A stretch of 64,000 nt of DNA, from contig CM050650.1 in assembly GCA_027574665.1 (NCBI GenBank), forward strand, positions 100,289,086 through 100,353,085, written 5' to 3'. The first letter of the stretch is position 1. Each line of letters begins with the position of its first letter. The notes under the pieces were generated by a model that searched no databases, was not told the origin of the DNA, and saw only the letters and a list, made by a program, of their open reading frames with translations. The position numbers and the translations under genes were made by a program. Below, piece by piece: positions 51,701-61,039 of the stretch. The DNA comes from Rhynochetos jubatus (taxonomy: Eukaryota > Chordata > Aves > Eurypygiformes > Rhynochetidae).

Positions 51701-54700
51701 GAATGTTGATGTGAAAAAGAATAAATTGAGAAAACAAACCCAGAAGGCTGTTATAAAGTGCACAGCTGCAAAGCAGCTCAGCCACTCTGTTGGGTGAGCA
51801 GGAAAAAAAAATCAGAGGGGAGGAAAAAAAAGTCTCTTGCCTTTCTTCAAAGAAAAATCGTATTTTAAATAGCAACATTTTGAACTTGTTATTTTTGTAG
51901 GTTGAAACAGCGTGTTCCGGGTAATACAGTGTACTTTCTTTTTGCTTTGCCCTTTTTTTAGCATACTTTGGTGCCACACTGAACAGCTTTATCCACGTCC
52001 TCATGTACTCCTACTACGGACTGTCTGCTGTTCCAGCAATGCGTCCTTATCTGTGGTGGAAGAAGTACATCACTCAGGGGCAGCTGGTGAGTGATGAGCT
52101 CCTCAGTGCTTCAGCCAGCTCTTGTATTAGTGATCCCCGAGATGATAGAAAGTTCTGGCAGGAGGTAGAAGAAGGGAAAACGAAGGCTAGTGCCTTCTAC
52201 GTCTTTAAGTCACCTTAAAAATCCAGCTTCTGCACCTCCGTTTGCTCTCTGTTCAGGACGATGGGGAGCTGGGGCCTGATGGTGTACACAAATCAGTACT
52301 GAGATCAGTGGGGTCTTTCTCCACCTCCCCATGGTGTGTGGCTAGATGTATGTGAGAGTCACAGCGCTGGGTTTTCTGGGACTCACTACCCAGGGAGAAG
52401 CTTTTCTGCTTCCAAGTTCTTCTCTGTGCTTGGATGCTCAGGCTGATGTTGGGGTGACAGACCAGAAGCCAAGTGCAGTCCGCAGCTAACAAGGCCCTTC
52501 ATTCTAGTCCCGCGGGACAATGGCTTTTCTGTCTCACTTTTGCATGCAGTTGCAAATGGTTTATTAAAAACTGTTCAATATTTCTGGTCTCCTCCTGCAC
52601 TTTAAATGGGCAGATTTTTTTCTCTTGTAGTTCTGTGTTGGACTCCTTGCATCCATTTGTATTGTTTCCTGTGTGTACAGTGATGAAGCCCAAATGCTGT
52701 GTATTGGAGGTGAAAAAAGCAGCAGAATTAAGCAATATGGCACACGCTGTAGTGATACTGCAGGAACTGGGTTTCAGTGTGTATAACATGTCAGAACACC
52801 ACAAGGAAATGTGCATGGGTGTTTTGTCAAACCCCGCTTTGTAGGTGGGGAAACTGAAGCCTAGAGGCACACTGTTTTGTTATCTTCCCACCCCCCCACC
52901 TTAGCACCCTCTCAGAATGTGAATAGGTTTAATAACATTTGCTGGTGATGATAAATAACATTTGCTGCCCTGCAATTCACAGTGCTGACTCTCCAAATAT
53001 CTTATTGTTTTAACACCCTTCCTTCCTGAAAAATGGCTAAGTATTGTAGCAGTGGGGATCATTGTTTTGGGGGTTGCTTTGTGGTTTGGTTTTTTTTTTC
53101 CCTTCCAGATTTAGGCTCTATTCTTCATCCTGGTTGTTTGAGTGCTACAGAGTGCAAGTGTCTGGGTGCTTCGGTTGCTCCCCTGGCTATTGTCATAGCT
53201 GTTTTCACGTCCCTGCCTGCTCTGCATGCGTAGCTGTTCGGGCAGCAAAACAGCAGAGCAGAGCACAACAGCCTTTCCCTTTTTAAATAAACATTCCCTA
53301 ATCTGGTAGCCTTCCTGTAAGGATGAATTTTGCCTAAGGCCCTCTGCAGCACTTAAGCCCAAACTCTGTTTTTCCAAAAGAGATAGTTGAAGAGAATTAA
53401 ACCCCGCTCCTCCTCCCTGCCTCCCCAGCTTCCCTGCAGCCTTCACCCCAAAAATTCTTACACTGGAGCCATATGTCAGGCAGTCCCTCTCTGTGGGGGT
53501 CCCTGGATCTGTCTGTAGACCCAGTGACCCCCAGTCTTTTGCAGCTGAAGCAGTGAGATGCAGACCTGCTCTGTTAGGATGGTAGAGTCAAACCCCAATG
53601 AACTCTTACTAGGAAGAAGGTGGTCTTTATTCCTTGGTATATTTATGAATCAGTTCTACACAAGTTGCTCTAATGCTCTAAAATGGAACAATATTAATCC
53701 AATAAAACCACTTGAACATCAGAATACCACAGCCAGGATGTCTGCTAACTCAGGTTTGCACTGTTGGTAGGACAGAGAAGATAGACTTGTTGGACACACA
53801 GTATTATATATTTTTTTACTTGTTTTGAAATAATTAATGAGATTTTGGTCACTAATGGCTTTTTTTCTTTTTGCATTAATGGGCTCCATTTCTCTTTTTT
53901 TCTTTCTCCTCAGACTCAGTTTGTCCTGACAATCTTCCAGACCAGCTGTGGTGTTGTTTGGCCGTGTGCATTTCCTCAGGGGTGGCTGTATTTCCAGATT
54001 TCTTACATGATTTCTTTGATTATCCTCTTCACAAATTTCTATATTCAGGTACAAGTAATATGGATCAACTTCTCTATCTCATTGGAAGGCTGTTTGAAAA
54101 AAGATGTGCTTGTAATATCCTTGTGCTATCTTCTGGTAACACGTTCTTAAAGCGCTATACTTGTTGGTCTGCCCTCCAGTTTCGAATCTTCCAATGTTTT
54201 GTATCCGTGATTCAGAACAAGTAGTAACTTCCCTAAGCAGAGTGGCTCAAAAAGGCATTTTTACTAATGCAATTTTAACTGTAGATAAGGGAGAGGAAGA
54301 GCTTTATGTAAGAAACAGCTTTCCAGTCTGAAACAACACAACAGCCTGTGATCCTGTGAAGCACCCGAAGGAATTGTTCATTACAAGGAGAAATGCTTGT
54401 TTCATACCCAGGGAAACTTCCCAGACTCCCAACATAGAGAAACCTGGGTTTGACTCGCCTTTACAGGCATTTGTTTGTATTTCCATATGGAAAAACAGGG
54501 GGTTGAGTTGTGTTTCTAAAAAATTGATTTCCTGTCCGAACAGCTCCAGCTGTGGTATGTGCTGTTGTGAGTAGTTCATCATCAGGCTCTGTGCAAAGAT
54601 GTACCCATCTTCAGAAAATCAAACCAGCTCAGCCTACCGCCCTCAAACGAGCAAACTCTGTTCTATATTTTAAATGTATCTTGAAAGATTGGAGCATTTT

Positions 54701-55618
54701 GGGTCTGGCAGGAGTGATTCTAGGAGGGAAACAGCAGGCATCCCTCTCTGATCTTCCAGTACTTCTTAAAATGAGTTCTGTGGTTTATACCACTTGCTGC
54801 ATACGAACGTGCTAATTGAACGTGATGGTGTATTCCAAATATTACTTGACTTTCTTCCACAATTTTACCCACATTTTAAACTTCTAACCATTTAACTTTT
54901 AACACACACACACACACACATATTTTGGGAAACACACTCTTGTCGGGCAACTGAGCCCTTTTGACAAAGACTAATTCATCTTTTTTCACTGTCTGTAATT
55001 TTTTTTTTGGTGTCCTGAGCCTCCCTGATCCCGTTAGCTTTTGCTTCCCACGTTGGCGAGTGCAAATTCCTTTCCTATTTCTGTCTGTGAACGTCCCTCA
55101 CTGTTCTTTGTTATCCATTTCTTCTGGCTTTGTTTGAGATAGTCACCTGCAGTGCTTCAAACCTCCCTCCTCACTGGTCATTTTGAGTATATTTTTCTGC
55201 CGTAGTCTGCTCATAAAATCGCTTCCCTTGTTTCTAATTTACTGTTAACGTAACGCTACCAAGGCTACCATCGTACGACCGAGCCTTTTTCTTTCCCAGT
55301 GAGCTGATTCTCTTGCTGTGGTGAATGAAAGGCATAAATAAAGAACGGTAAAGCTTGTTAGACACTGCCACTGGCACGAGGTCTTTAAAAATGATGGATG
55401 TAAGTTTAATCTGAGTTTCTGAAGTTACTGTGAGGAAGACGTTACTTGTGTCTAAGCAAAACCATGTGTCTCTCCGTATATTCTAGACTTACAACAAGAA
55501 GGCATCCTCGAGGAGGAAAGAGTATCAGAACGGCTCTACGGCCACTGTGAACGGGTACACAAACAGCTTTTCTTCCCTTGAGAACAATGTGAAACAAAGG
55601 AAACAAAGGAAGGATTGA
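39677..55618 (+). CDS. ELOVL5: Very long chain fatty acid elongase 5 (spliced, 7 coding exons)
   Basis: This enzyme is the 3-ketoacyl-CoA synthase of the ELO family. It condenses malonyl-CoA with C18 and C20 polyunsaturated acyl-CoAs in the endoplasmic reticulum membrane, the first and rate-limiting step of elongation. The exons are 39,677-39,734, 41,734-41,921, 49,237-49,314, 50,285-50,456, 51,962-52,086, 53,914-54,048 and 55,487-55,618. All borders are GT/AG and phases agree, giving 888 nt and 295 residues (human 299, from memory). Visible family features are [11 protein letters not shown] (120-130), the histidine box HVYHH (143-147), the MYSYYG motif (180-185), several hydrophobic spans consistent with a multi-pass protein, and a C-terminal KQRKD that fits the KXRXX ER-retention pattern. 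The ATG has A at -3 and G at +4. L72 and G230, mutated in human ataxia SCA38, are both conserved. No defect was seen. Confidence 0.97.
39735..41733 (+). other. ELOVL5: ELOVL5 intron 2
   Basis: A 1,999-bp phase 1 intron. It contains a 72-bp antisense CR1 3' relic (40,732-40,803) and an AT-rich stretch at about 40,060-40,140. Nothing else is recognised. Confidence 0.7.
40732..40803 (-). mobile_element. CR1 LINE, short 3' end
   Basis: Begins AATCATAGAATCACAGAGTG, the reverse of the CR1 tail, followed by the conserved GGTTTGGGTTGGAAGGGACC. Only about 70 bp of the 3' end survive. It lies antisense to ELOVL5 in intron 2. Confidence 0.9.
41734..41921 (+). CDS. ELOVL5: ELOVL5 exon 3
   Basis: Acceptor TTTCAG|ACC, donor TATGAG|GTAGGA. 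It encodes residues 20-82, beginning [17 protein letters not shown], with the first membrane span (about 33-50) and the start of the second. The KYMRNKQPF motif follows the first span, as in other ELO proteins. L72 is present. Confidence 0.96.
44872..44909 (+). repeat. 19-bp tandem duplication with one mismatch
   Basis: Two head-to-tail copies of TGAGAAAAGTCTCAGATTT. The second has A in place of one T. Intron 3; probably replication slippage. Confidence 0.85.
46151..46245 (-). mobile_element. CR1 LINE, short 3' end
   Basis: About 95 bp of CR1 tail and adjacent 3' sequence in reverse: TTCATAGAATCATAGAATGG, then the GGTTTGGGTTGGAAGGGACC block and the CCATCTAGTTCCAACCCCCC segment. It is close to consensus, so probably a fairly recent, very short insertion. 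Confidence 0.93.
46878..47662 (-). mobile_element. Solo ERV LTR (fossil), antisense in ELOVL5 intron 3
   Basis: An LTR of about 785 bp with TGT at one end and ACA at the other. It is flanked by likely 5-bp target duplications: AGGAC before and GGGAC after, differing by one base. The ends match a family widespread in birds, probably ERVL-like: TTTAACC near the left end and TTAACTCTTTCC near the right. The same family left the fragment at 32,771. No internal retroviral genes are present, so it looks like a solo LTR produced by recombination between two LTRs. Divergence of the flanking repeats and of the body suggests an old insertion. A 141-codon open frame inside it is not a gene. Confidence 0.8.
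49237..49314 (+). CDS. ELOVL5: ELOVL5 exon 4
   Basis: Acceptor TTCTCAG|CTG, donor ATGAAG|GTAACG. Exactly 26 codons, residues 83-108, including [15 protein letters not shown] and ending GEADMK. This is the loop after the second membrane span. Phase 0 at both ends, so skipping would keep the frame. Confidence 0.95.
49315..50284 (+). other. ELOVL5: ELOVL5 intron 4
   Basis: A 970-bp phase 0 intron with a CR1 3' copy (about 49,512-49,868) filling over a third of it. Acceptor TTTCTAG at 50,284. Confidence 0.75.
49512..49868 (+). mobile_element. CR1 LINE, 3' part, sense
   Basis: It opens with CTGGAGAAAAGGAGGCTCAG, then TTGGAACAGGCTGCCCAGGG-type sequence, and ends GGTCTTTTCCAACC followed by one octamer, TTCTATGATTC. 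The body differs from the copy at 35,535 and resembles another CR1 subfamily with longer 3' coding sequence. It is decayed, with no open frame of note. Confidence 0.93.
50285..50456 (+). CDS. ELOVL5: ELOVL5 exon 5 (histidine box)
   Basis: Acceptor TTTCTAG|ATC, donor CACT|GTAAGT. Residues 109-165 and the first base of codon 166. It carries the catalytic core: KLIEFMDT, then [15 protein letters not shown] with the HXXHH histidines at 143, 146 and 147. In ELO structures these histidines line the active site and take part in condensation. Confidence 0.97.
50457..51961 (+). other. ELOVL5: ELOVL5 intron 5
   Basis: A 1,505-bp phase 1 intron. No element or exon recognised. Acceptor TTTTTTAG at 51,961. 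Confidence 0.7.
51962..52086 (+). CDS. ELOVL5: ELOVL5 exon 6
   Basis: Residues 166-207, beginning [20 protein letters not shown] and ending KKYITQGQL. Donor CAGCTG|GTGAGT. It contains the conserved ELO motif with N173, H177 and Y181/Y183/Y184. Confidence 0.96.
52087..53913 (+). other. ELOVL5: ELOVL5 intron 6
   Basis: A 1,827-bp phase 0 intron. The frame from exon 6 stays open for 43 codons before a stop at 52,216-52,218. A possible MIR-like relic lies at 52,831-52,874. Acceptor CTCCTCAG at 53,913. Confidence 0.7.
52831..52874 (-). mobile_element. Possible MIR-like SINE relic
   Basis: About 44 bp resemble the reverse complement of the MIR 3' half, centred on GGTGGGGAAACTGAAGC and the AGAGGCACA that follows. 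Such ancient relics occur across amniotes. The match is short and could be chance. Confidence 0.4.
53914..54048 (+). CDS. ELOVL5: ELOVL5 exon 7
   Basis: Exactly 45 codons, residues 208-252, phase 0 at both ends. It runs from [18 protein letters not shown] through [10 protein letters not shown] to NFYIQ and covers the last membrane spans. G230, altered in human SCA38, is present, followed by W231. Donor TTCAG|GTACAA is weaker than the others. Confidence 0.96.
54049..55486 (+). other. ELOVL5: ELOVL5 intron 7
   Basis: A 1,438-bp phase 0 intron with a short (CA)n run at 54,902-54,920. No other element recognised. Confidence 0.7.
54902..54920 (+). repeat. Short (AC)n microsatellite
   Basis: About nine AC dinucleotides without interruption in intron 7. 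Confidence 0.95.
55487..55618 (+). CDS. ELOVL5: ELOVL5 exon 8, coding part with stop
   Basis: Acceptor ATTCTAG|ACT. Residues 253-295, from [17 protein letters not shown] to KQRKD and TGA at 55,616. It forms the basic cytosolic tail. [16 protein letters not shown] matches the human tail (VNGHTNSFSPLENNVK). The segment between KKASSRRKE and QNGS looks about four residues shorter than in human, which accounts for the 295 against 299 residues. Confidence 0.95.
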   Translation, partial: TYNKKASSRRKEYQNGSTATVNGYTNSFSSLENNVKQRKQRKD

Positions 55619-57360
55619 AGACCAAACTGAAAAACCATTTTGATAACCCCAACAACGAAATCATCTGATTGTAAGCACAATAAGAGTTGTGCACTAATAC
55701 TCTAACGGCTACTGTAACTATTCCTGCCTAGAATAGTGTGATTTATGTAGGACTTAACCAGTGCAAACACCCTAGAAACCGTATCCAGAACATAAAAGTA
55801 GGTTAAAGTTTAAAAATAATTCTGGGCTGTCACTGACCCCGCTATAGACTGTGGAAGGGAGTATTATCGTAGTATCCGACACTGCTGTTGCCTTACTAGT
55901 CAATATGATAGGTGCTGAATTATGATTCACAATTTGAAAACACTGTAATCTAAACCTCCATTTTTTTTTACTGTAGATCGTGCATGTGATTGTAGAGGTA
56001 ATTTGTACGATGCTGGTTTCGGTAGATAAACACACATGCCTTAAATTAAAAAGCAGGGCCCAAAGCTTATTACTGGTTTAAAAATTAGGGTATGTTTCAA
56101 CTTTTCAGTTGACTGACTTTTTATTAAAAAAGTCATTTAGAAGAATCCGTTGATCATTTTACTGTTCTGTGTGTGATACACGATGTTACGTATCTCTTAC
56201 GCGATACAGTGGAATCGGAAATGGCGCGTTTAGTTTTGTATATTTGGCTTTAACTGACTAAACAGTCACGAACCAGATGGAAAAGTTATTTTACCTTTTT
56301 AATAGATCTTATTTTTTTATTTGAAGTATGTCACTAATGTAAGATTAATTGGCGCTTACACAGTCCAGTAAGACTTAAATATTGTCTCTAGGTTTAGAGT
56401 ATATACAGGGTGGACCCATCTTTTCTTTTTTTTTTTTTTCTTTTTTTCTTATTTCTGAGAATTCTTTAATGCTAAATGAAGAGTGGTTTTTTAATACGGA
56501 AACTGGCAAAATTTCAAGTGTTATTACCATAGCCATATCCACATTTTGGGAGCTACTGTTTAAGCCTGTGACATATCCGAAAGCGTATTTAAAAATGAAG
56601 ACAGAAAGATGCTTTTCTGGTGGAATGGTCTGTATTTAAGTTGGTATCTGTACTGTTCTTCATGCAGCATATGTTCATATTTAAAACGTGCCTAACACAA
56701 ATGTGGTTTTTTTTTTTTCCCCAAGCAAGCAAAATTAAACAGTTGTAAGTCATACCTAATGTTTTTTAAATGTTACTGAAATGTGCTGGAAATGTCTGTT
56801 TCTGTAATGTGAGTTGTGTGTATCATCAGTAACGTTTGGGATTGTTACCTGAGGATTTGGTTGGAGTGCTTGTTGAAGTTACTCCTTGTAAAATCTTGCC
56901 TTGCACACGTGAGGAGTCAGTTGCAAAGCCAATATCTGTTGCTGGGATTCTGGTTATCTGCCGTGGTGGAGTTTGGCTTATGAATATTTTATTCACTAAG
57001 CTCTGAAAAATTCAGTGGTGCAAGACACTCTGATGGTCATTGCTCGAGTTTAACTCTTTGGATTTTGATATTTATATAATTGCCAGTTTTGACATGTTAC
57101 TTTTTTTTTTTAAATTAAATCTTTTTAAAACTTTTTGCACATCTCTTAGGGAATTAATAAGTTCTCCTACTAGCCTCGTGGGTTTTCATTCCTTGTTTTG
57201 AAGGAGACGGTGTCAGTTATGTTTACATTATCAAAGCTTGTGCGTGTCTTCATTTCTAGGTACTGGTTTGCAGAGTCTTTACATAGCTCAGTACAGCAGC
57301 TGTAATGTTCAAAATAGGCTGTCTAAATGTGCTAGAAATAAACCCTTGGCTCATCTGAAT
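55619..57360 (+). other. ELOVL5: ELOVL5 3'UTR
   Basis: About 1.74 kb, AT-rich, from the stop to just after AATAAA at 57,337. Human ELOVL5 has a 3'UTR of similar size (from memory). Upstream ATTAAA variants at 56,045, 56,123, 56,734 and 57,114 could give shorter forms. No repeat element interrupts it. Confidence 0.8.
57337..57342 (+). terminator. ELOVL5: Poly(A) signal AATAAA of ELOVL5
   Basis: Canonical AATAAA, with T/G-rich sequence (TTGTTAATGTTTGAC) starting about 28 bp downstream. This is the best candidate for the main cleavage site, near 57,355-57,365. Confidence 0.7.
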
Positions 57361-59599
57361 ATACCTACGTTGTTAATGTTTGACATGGTTTAATCATTAA
57401 AACACTTTTGATGATCTCTGCCTGCATTCTGGTGGGTTTGTACAGATTTAACGCATGGCCCCATCCTGTGTCAGGCCAAGGAGGAGCCGTTGTGGTGGAA
57501 GGACAGCTGCAGATATTCAGAGAAATGTAGCGTAGCAGAGATTCGGTAACGAATTCCTTACAGAAACCTTTGGCTGTTGCTGAACGCTGTTCCATTGCCT
57601 GGCTGTAGAAATACTTGATGGATTAAGCCTCCCACTGGGATTACTGTCTCACTGAATGCAGAGCAGCCCAAATGGCTCCGAGACGATGAGTGCCAAGAGC
57701 AAAGCTTAACGTGGCTGAGAGGGACTTTCTGCCTCTGATATCCCATCTATAAATGGGAATAATTCCTCTCTTCAGAATGGGAGTAGTTTTGCAATTTTCT
57801 TACAGCTCCCCGTGCTCTTAAGTGATCATTTCTGAGCCCTCTCTGATCTGAGTGTCTAATCAGTGTGTTGCAATAAGCCCAGGTAGCTTGGTGATGGACT
57901 TAGTAAAACCAGGAGTGCTTATGTAGCCGTCCGTCTTCCCTCAAAACAAGAAGCCTGGGCCAGGGAGGTGGATTTTGCACGTTGTGTGAAAGGCTCAGAG
58001 GTTTCACGCTGTGGTAGTCTCCTCTGGGAGGGAGCTCCAAATGCCTGAGGTGGTTGCTCAGACAGTTTTCCTGCACATGCAAATTCAACTTTGAAATTGT
58101 TTTCCTAAGCAGGGTTCAGCAAGGTGCAGTTCTTCGGATGATAAGCCAAAGCTACAGGGAGTACCTTGAAGGCAGAAGCCACGGCGCCAACCTGGCCTTC
58201 CCCGGTGAGCCGGCGGAGACTGAGCTGCTGCGCTCCAAACCTAGCCTTCAAGGTCAGTGGCACATGGTGACACACTGTCATGGCTTGCCACCACACAGAC
58301 CCAGTGACTTTGTCCAAAACTGGCTGGAGATGGGAAGATGTACGGCATCGGTAGTGTGGGTGGAGGACTGTGGCTCCTGGGTACTCTTCTACAGTCTCAG
58401 CAGCAACTGAAAAGTGTCTGAGAGTTGATGGACCGAGGCAGGAGCCTTGGGTCTGCCTACCTGGCTTGGCTTATGTGACCTGGGGCAAATAGCAGCTTTT
58501 GGATTGCGTGCAGTTCCCAGTCACCTGCAGTTTTCCTAATAGATAGAACTGATTGGTGCTTGGGATTATGAGAGAGTCCTACAAAAGGACTTTCTGACCT
58601 GTAAAGGCTGGAGAGATGAAAAAAGACCAACTGCTGCCAATGGGATGGAGAGGTTTCATGTGAAGTTGGCTGAGGAGAATGAAACCACTTCAGTACCTGT
58701 TGGCAAAGAGTGAATGACCAAGCTTCAAACTTTTACATTAAGGTCTTGTGCAGCTCATGAGCTGACCAGATCCATTCCCGGACTCGGGCCCTACAGCCTG
58801 AGTGATGGAGGGTGAGGTGAATACTTTTATTGAACTGTGCGTGGGGTAGGCAAGCTCAAATGCCCAGAACATTAGCTTTTCTTATGGAAGTCCTGGTGTG
58901 AAGACCCCAAGTGCTGTGTGATGGATGTGCAAGACACCACCCCTGGGACTGGGGACACTCGGGCTTTAGGATTCCTGTTGGCAGAAGGTAATGGAAAAGC
59001 AGAGAATCGATTCTGGAAATCTTTGTGGTTGGTTGTGTATTTTACTTCATTCAAGGCAGATATTAAGTAAGCGCTGGAGCTTCTGATAGGACTTTTGCCA
59101 CCAAAGTTGGGGCAAAGAAACCCCCAAAGCTAATGGAGCGCTGTTCTGGAGGTGGCCTCTACTTTTGGTATTTGGTAGCATAAATTGATAGAAATGTGTG
59201 GGTGTTTTATGAGTCTGAAATGTATGTTGTTAAAAAGTATGTATTATTCAAACAAGAGACGTAAAAGTAAGCTAGACGTTGAAGAAAATTCTAAATACAA
59301 TCAGAAGCCATATTACTTTGATAATGTGGGTTCTGCTGGCCATCCCCTTGAAGCAGTGCAGGGGGTGATGACAATGTGGATAGAGATCTTGTGTTAGAGA
59401 AATGCTGCTGGGAGTTGTGTTGGTACAGAACTTACACTGTCCCTGCCATCCTCTTGCCAAGAACGACTGAACCAACAAAGGCAATCAGTTGTTATCATCA
59501 GGATGTTGCAAGAACTGGGTTAAAAAACAAACTTGAATTTGATTTTCAGTTTCAATCCATTTAAGTAGATGGATGTACAAAACAAGATCCGTATGTTTC
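57361..59599. other. Downstream intergenic DNA, no gene seen
   Basis: No exon series is recognisable. A possible MIR-like relic lies at about 57,725-57,780. In human the next gene on this side is GCM1, but no GCM domain sequence is visible here. Confidence 0.55.
57725..57780 (+). mobile_element. Possible MIR-like SINE relic
   Basis: CCCATCTATAAATGGGAATA resembles the MIR 3' core (TCATCTGTAAAATGGGGATA), followed by T/C-rich sequence in the right place. Short and old. Confidence 0.4.
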
Positions 59600-60480
59600 T
59601 CAGTTTCAGGAAGCTAGAGTTCTCAGGGGCTCCCATGACTTGACAGTAGCAGAGGCATTAGATTTTAAGTCAAAGGTGCTAAAATCATCGCAAACAGAAG
59701 GGGTGAAAATGAGTAATAAAGGCCAATTTTAAAAAGAAAGCGTGTTTTGTTGAAGTCAGTCAAGCTGGGAGGTGAAGAAGGAGGAAAAAGAATTACATGT
59801 CTTGTGTTCCAAGGGTATATAATGTAGATGCTATATTTTCTGCAGGAAGAATGTTAAAAGTGGTACCTGGTAACTAGTAGGCTTGATAGTCTGATTTCAG
59901 TATGATGAAGGATTTCAGAATTAGTAGGAAGAATGGTTGAGGACAAGGAAGGAAACAAAAAATGTGAGAAAACGTAACACAGCTTTTCTGGAAGTGATCA
60001 CACCTGACCTACCCCTATTGTTTAATAAAAAACACTGTGTAGAAAAAGGAAATACGTCTTCCATCCACCTGGAATAGGTACTGTTTTTTCATCTCTGAAA
60101 TGGCTACCTAATCTAGAGGGTGTGGTGACCAGCAACATGGACGAGCAAGGGTCAAGCTGATGAGAAGGTGGTTTGTCTCAGTGCTTTCAGCCTGAACGGA
60201 GCCCGTTAATCATGATTTTAGTAATGACCTGGGTATAAAAAGTAGGAATATTTGCAGTGATGTTTGCAGATGACAACATTAGGAAGCACTGTCCGTGCCA
60301 AGGAAGATTACACATTCTGCAGCAACAACCAGGTGACCTTGATGGCTGGAGTGAGAGAGATGGGATTAGTGTAAATCCCACTTAGGGACCAGTTACAGAA
60401 TTTCAGCTGTTTCCGTGGGAGTTGTAGTTGGAAATCACTGAAGAGGAGAGAAGATGTTTGTGAATCATCTGTTCAGCAGC
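59600..60480 (+). mobile_element. Ancient CR1-like LINE relic (reverse-transcriptase region)
   Basis: Short translated blocks, in shifting frames, match the order of CR1/L3-type reverse transcriptase. There is a VEKGN-type block near 60,040, then FADD (about 60,265), ILQ followed by a GWSERDGI block (about 60,315-60,370), and LEITEEERR (about 60,430). The upstream part also resembles CR1 ORF2 with lower certainty. Many stops and shifts mark it as much older than the other CR1 copies. Borders are approximate. Confidence 0.6.
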
Positions 60481-61039
60481 TTAAGAGCTGCTACTGTGAA
60501 AAGAGAGGGGGGAAAAAATCTTATTTTCTTATCAGTCTGGTTTTGGTAGAAAGAGGAATGTGCTAGAGCAGGAAGGTGCAGATGATGCTCTGGTGGGACT
60601 TCCTTTTGGTGAATACATGTTTTTCCCCCCACTGTTGTCACCTGCTCTCAAGAAAACTGATTCTAAATGATGAGCCATGCGGAGTTACTGGGGGGGTCAG
60701 AGAAATAGAGAAGTCTGGCAAAATAGGTGTATAGCAAGGCCAAGGTTGAGAGGGAATGTAATCACAGATAACGTGGGTATCGTGACAGTAGACAGCATGA
60801 AGGAAAACGAGCTATTTTAATTATGTTGACAAAAAACAAATGGGTATAAGCTAGCCAAGAGTGAACTTTGGCTAGAAATTGGAAGAGGGCCTTTGTTAGT
60901 GGAACATGGCTCTGGATCTGTTTTCCCAGAAGAGTAGCATGGAGGTCTGGGGGATTGCTTGAAGACAGGGCACTGGCCACTTCTGACGTTTGTAGGACCA
61001 GGGGATGGGACTCCCTGGTGTCCCACTCTGTGTTCTAGC

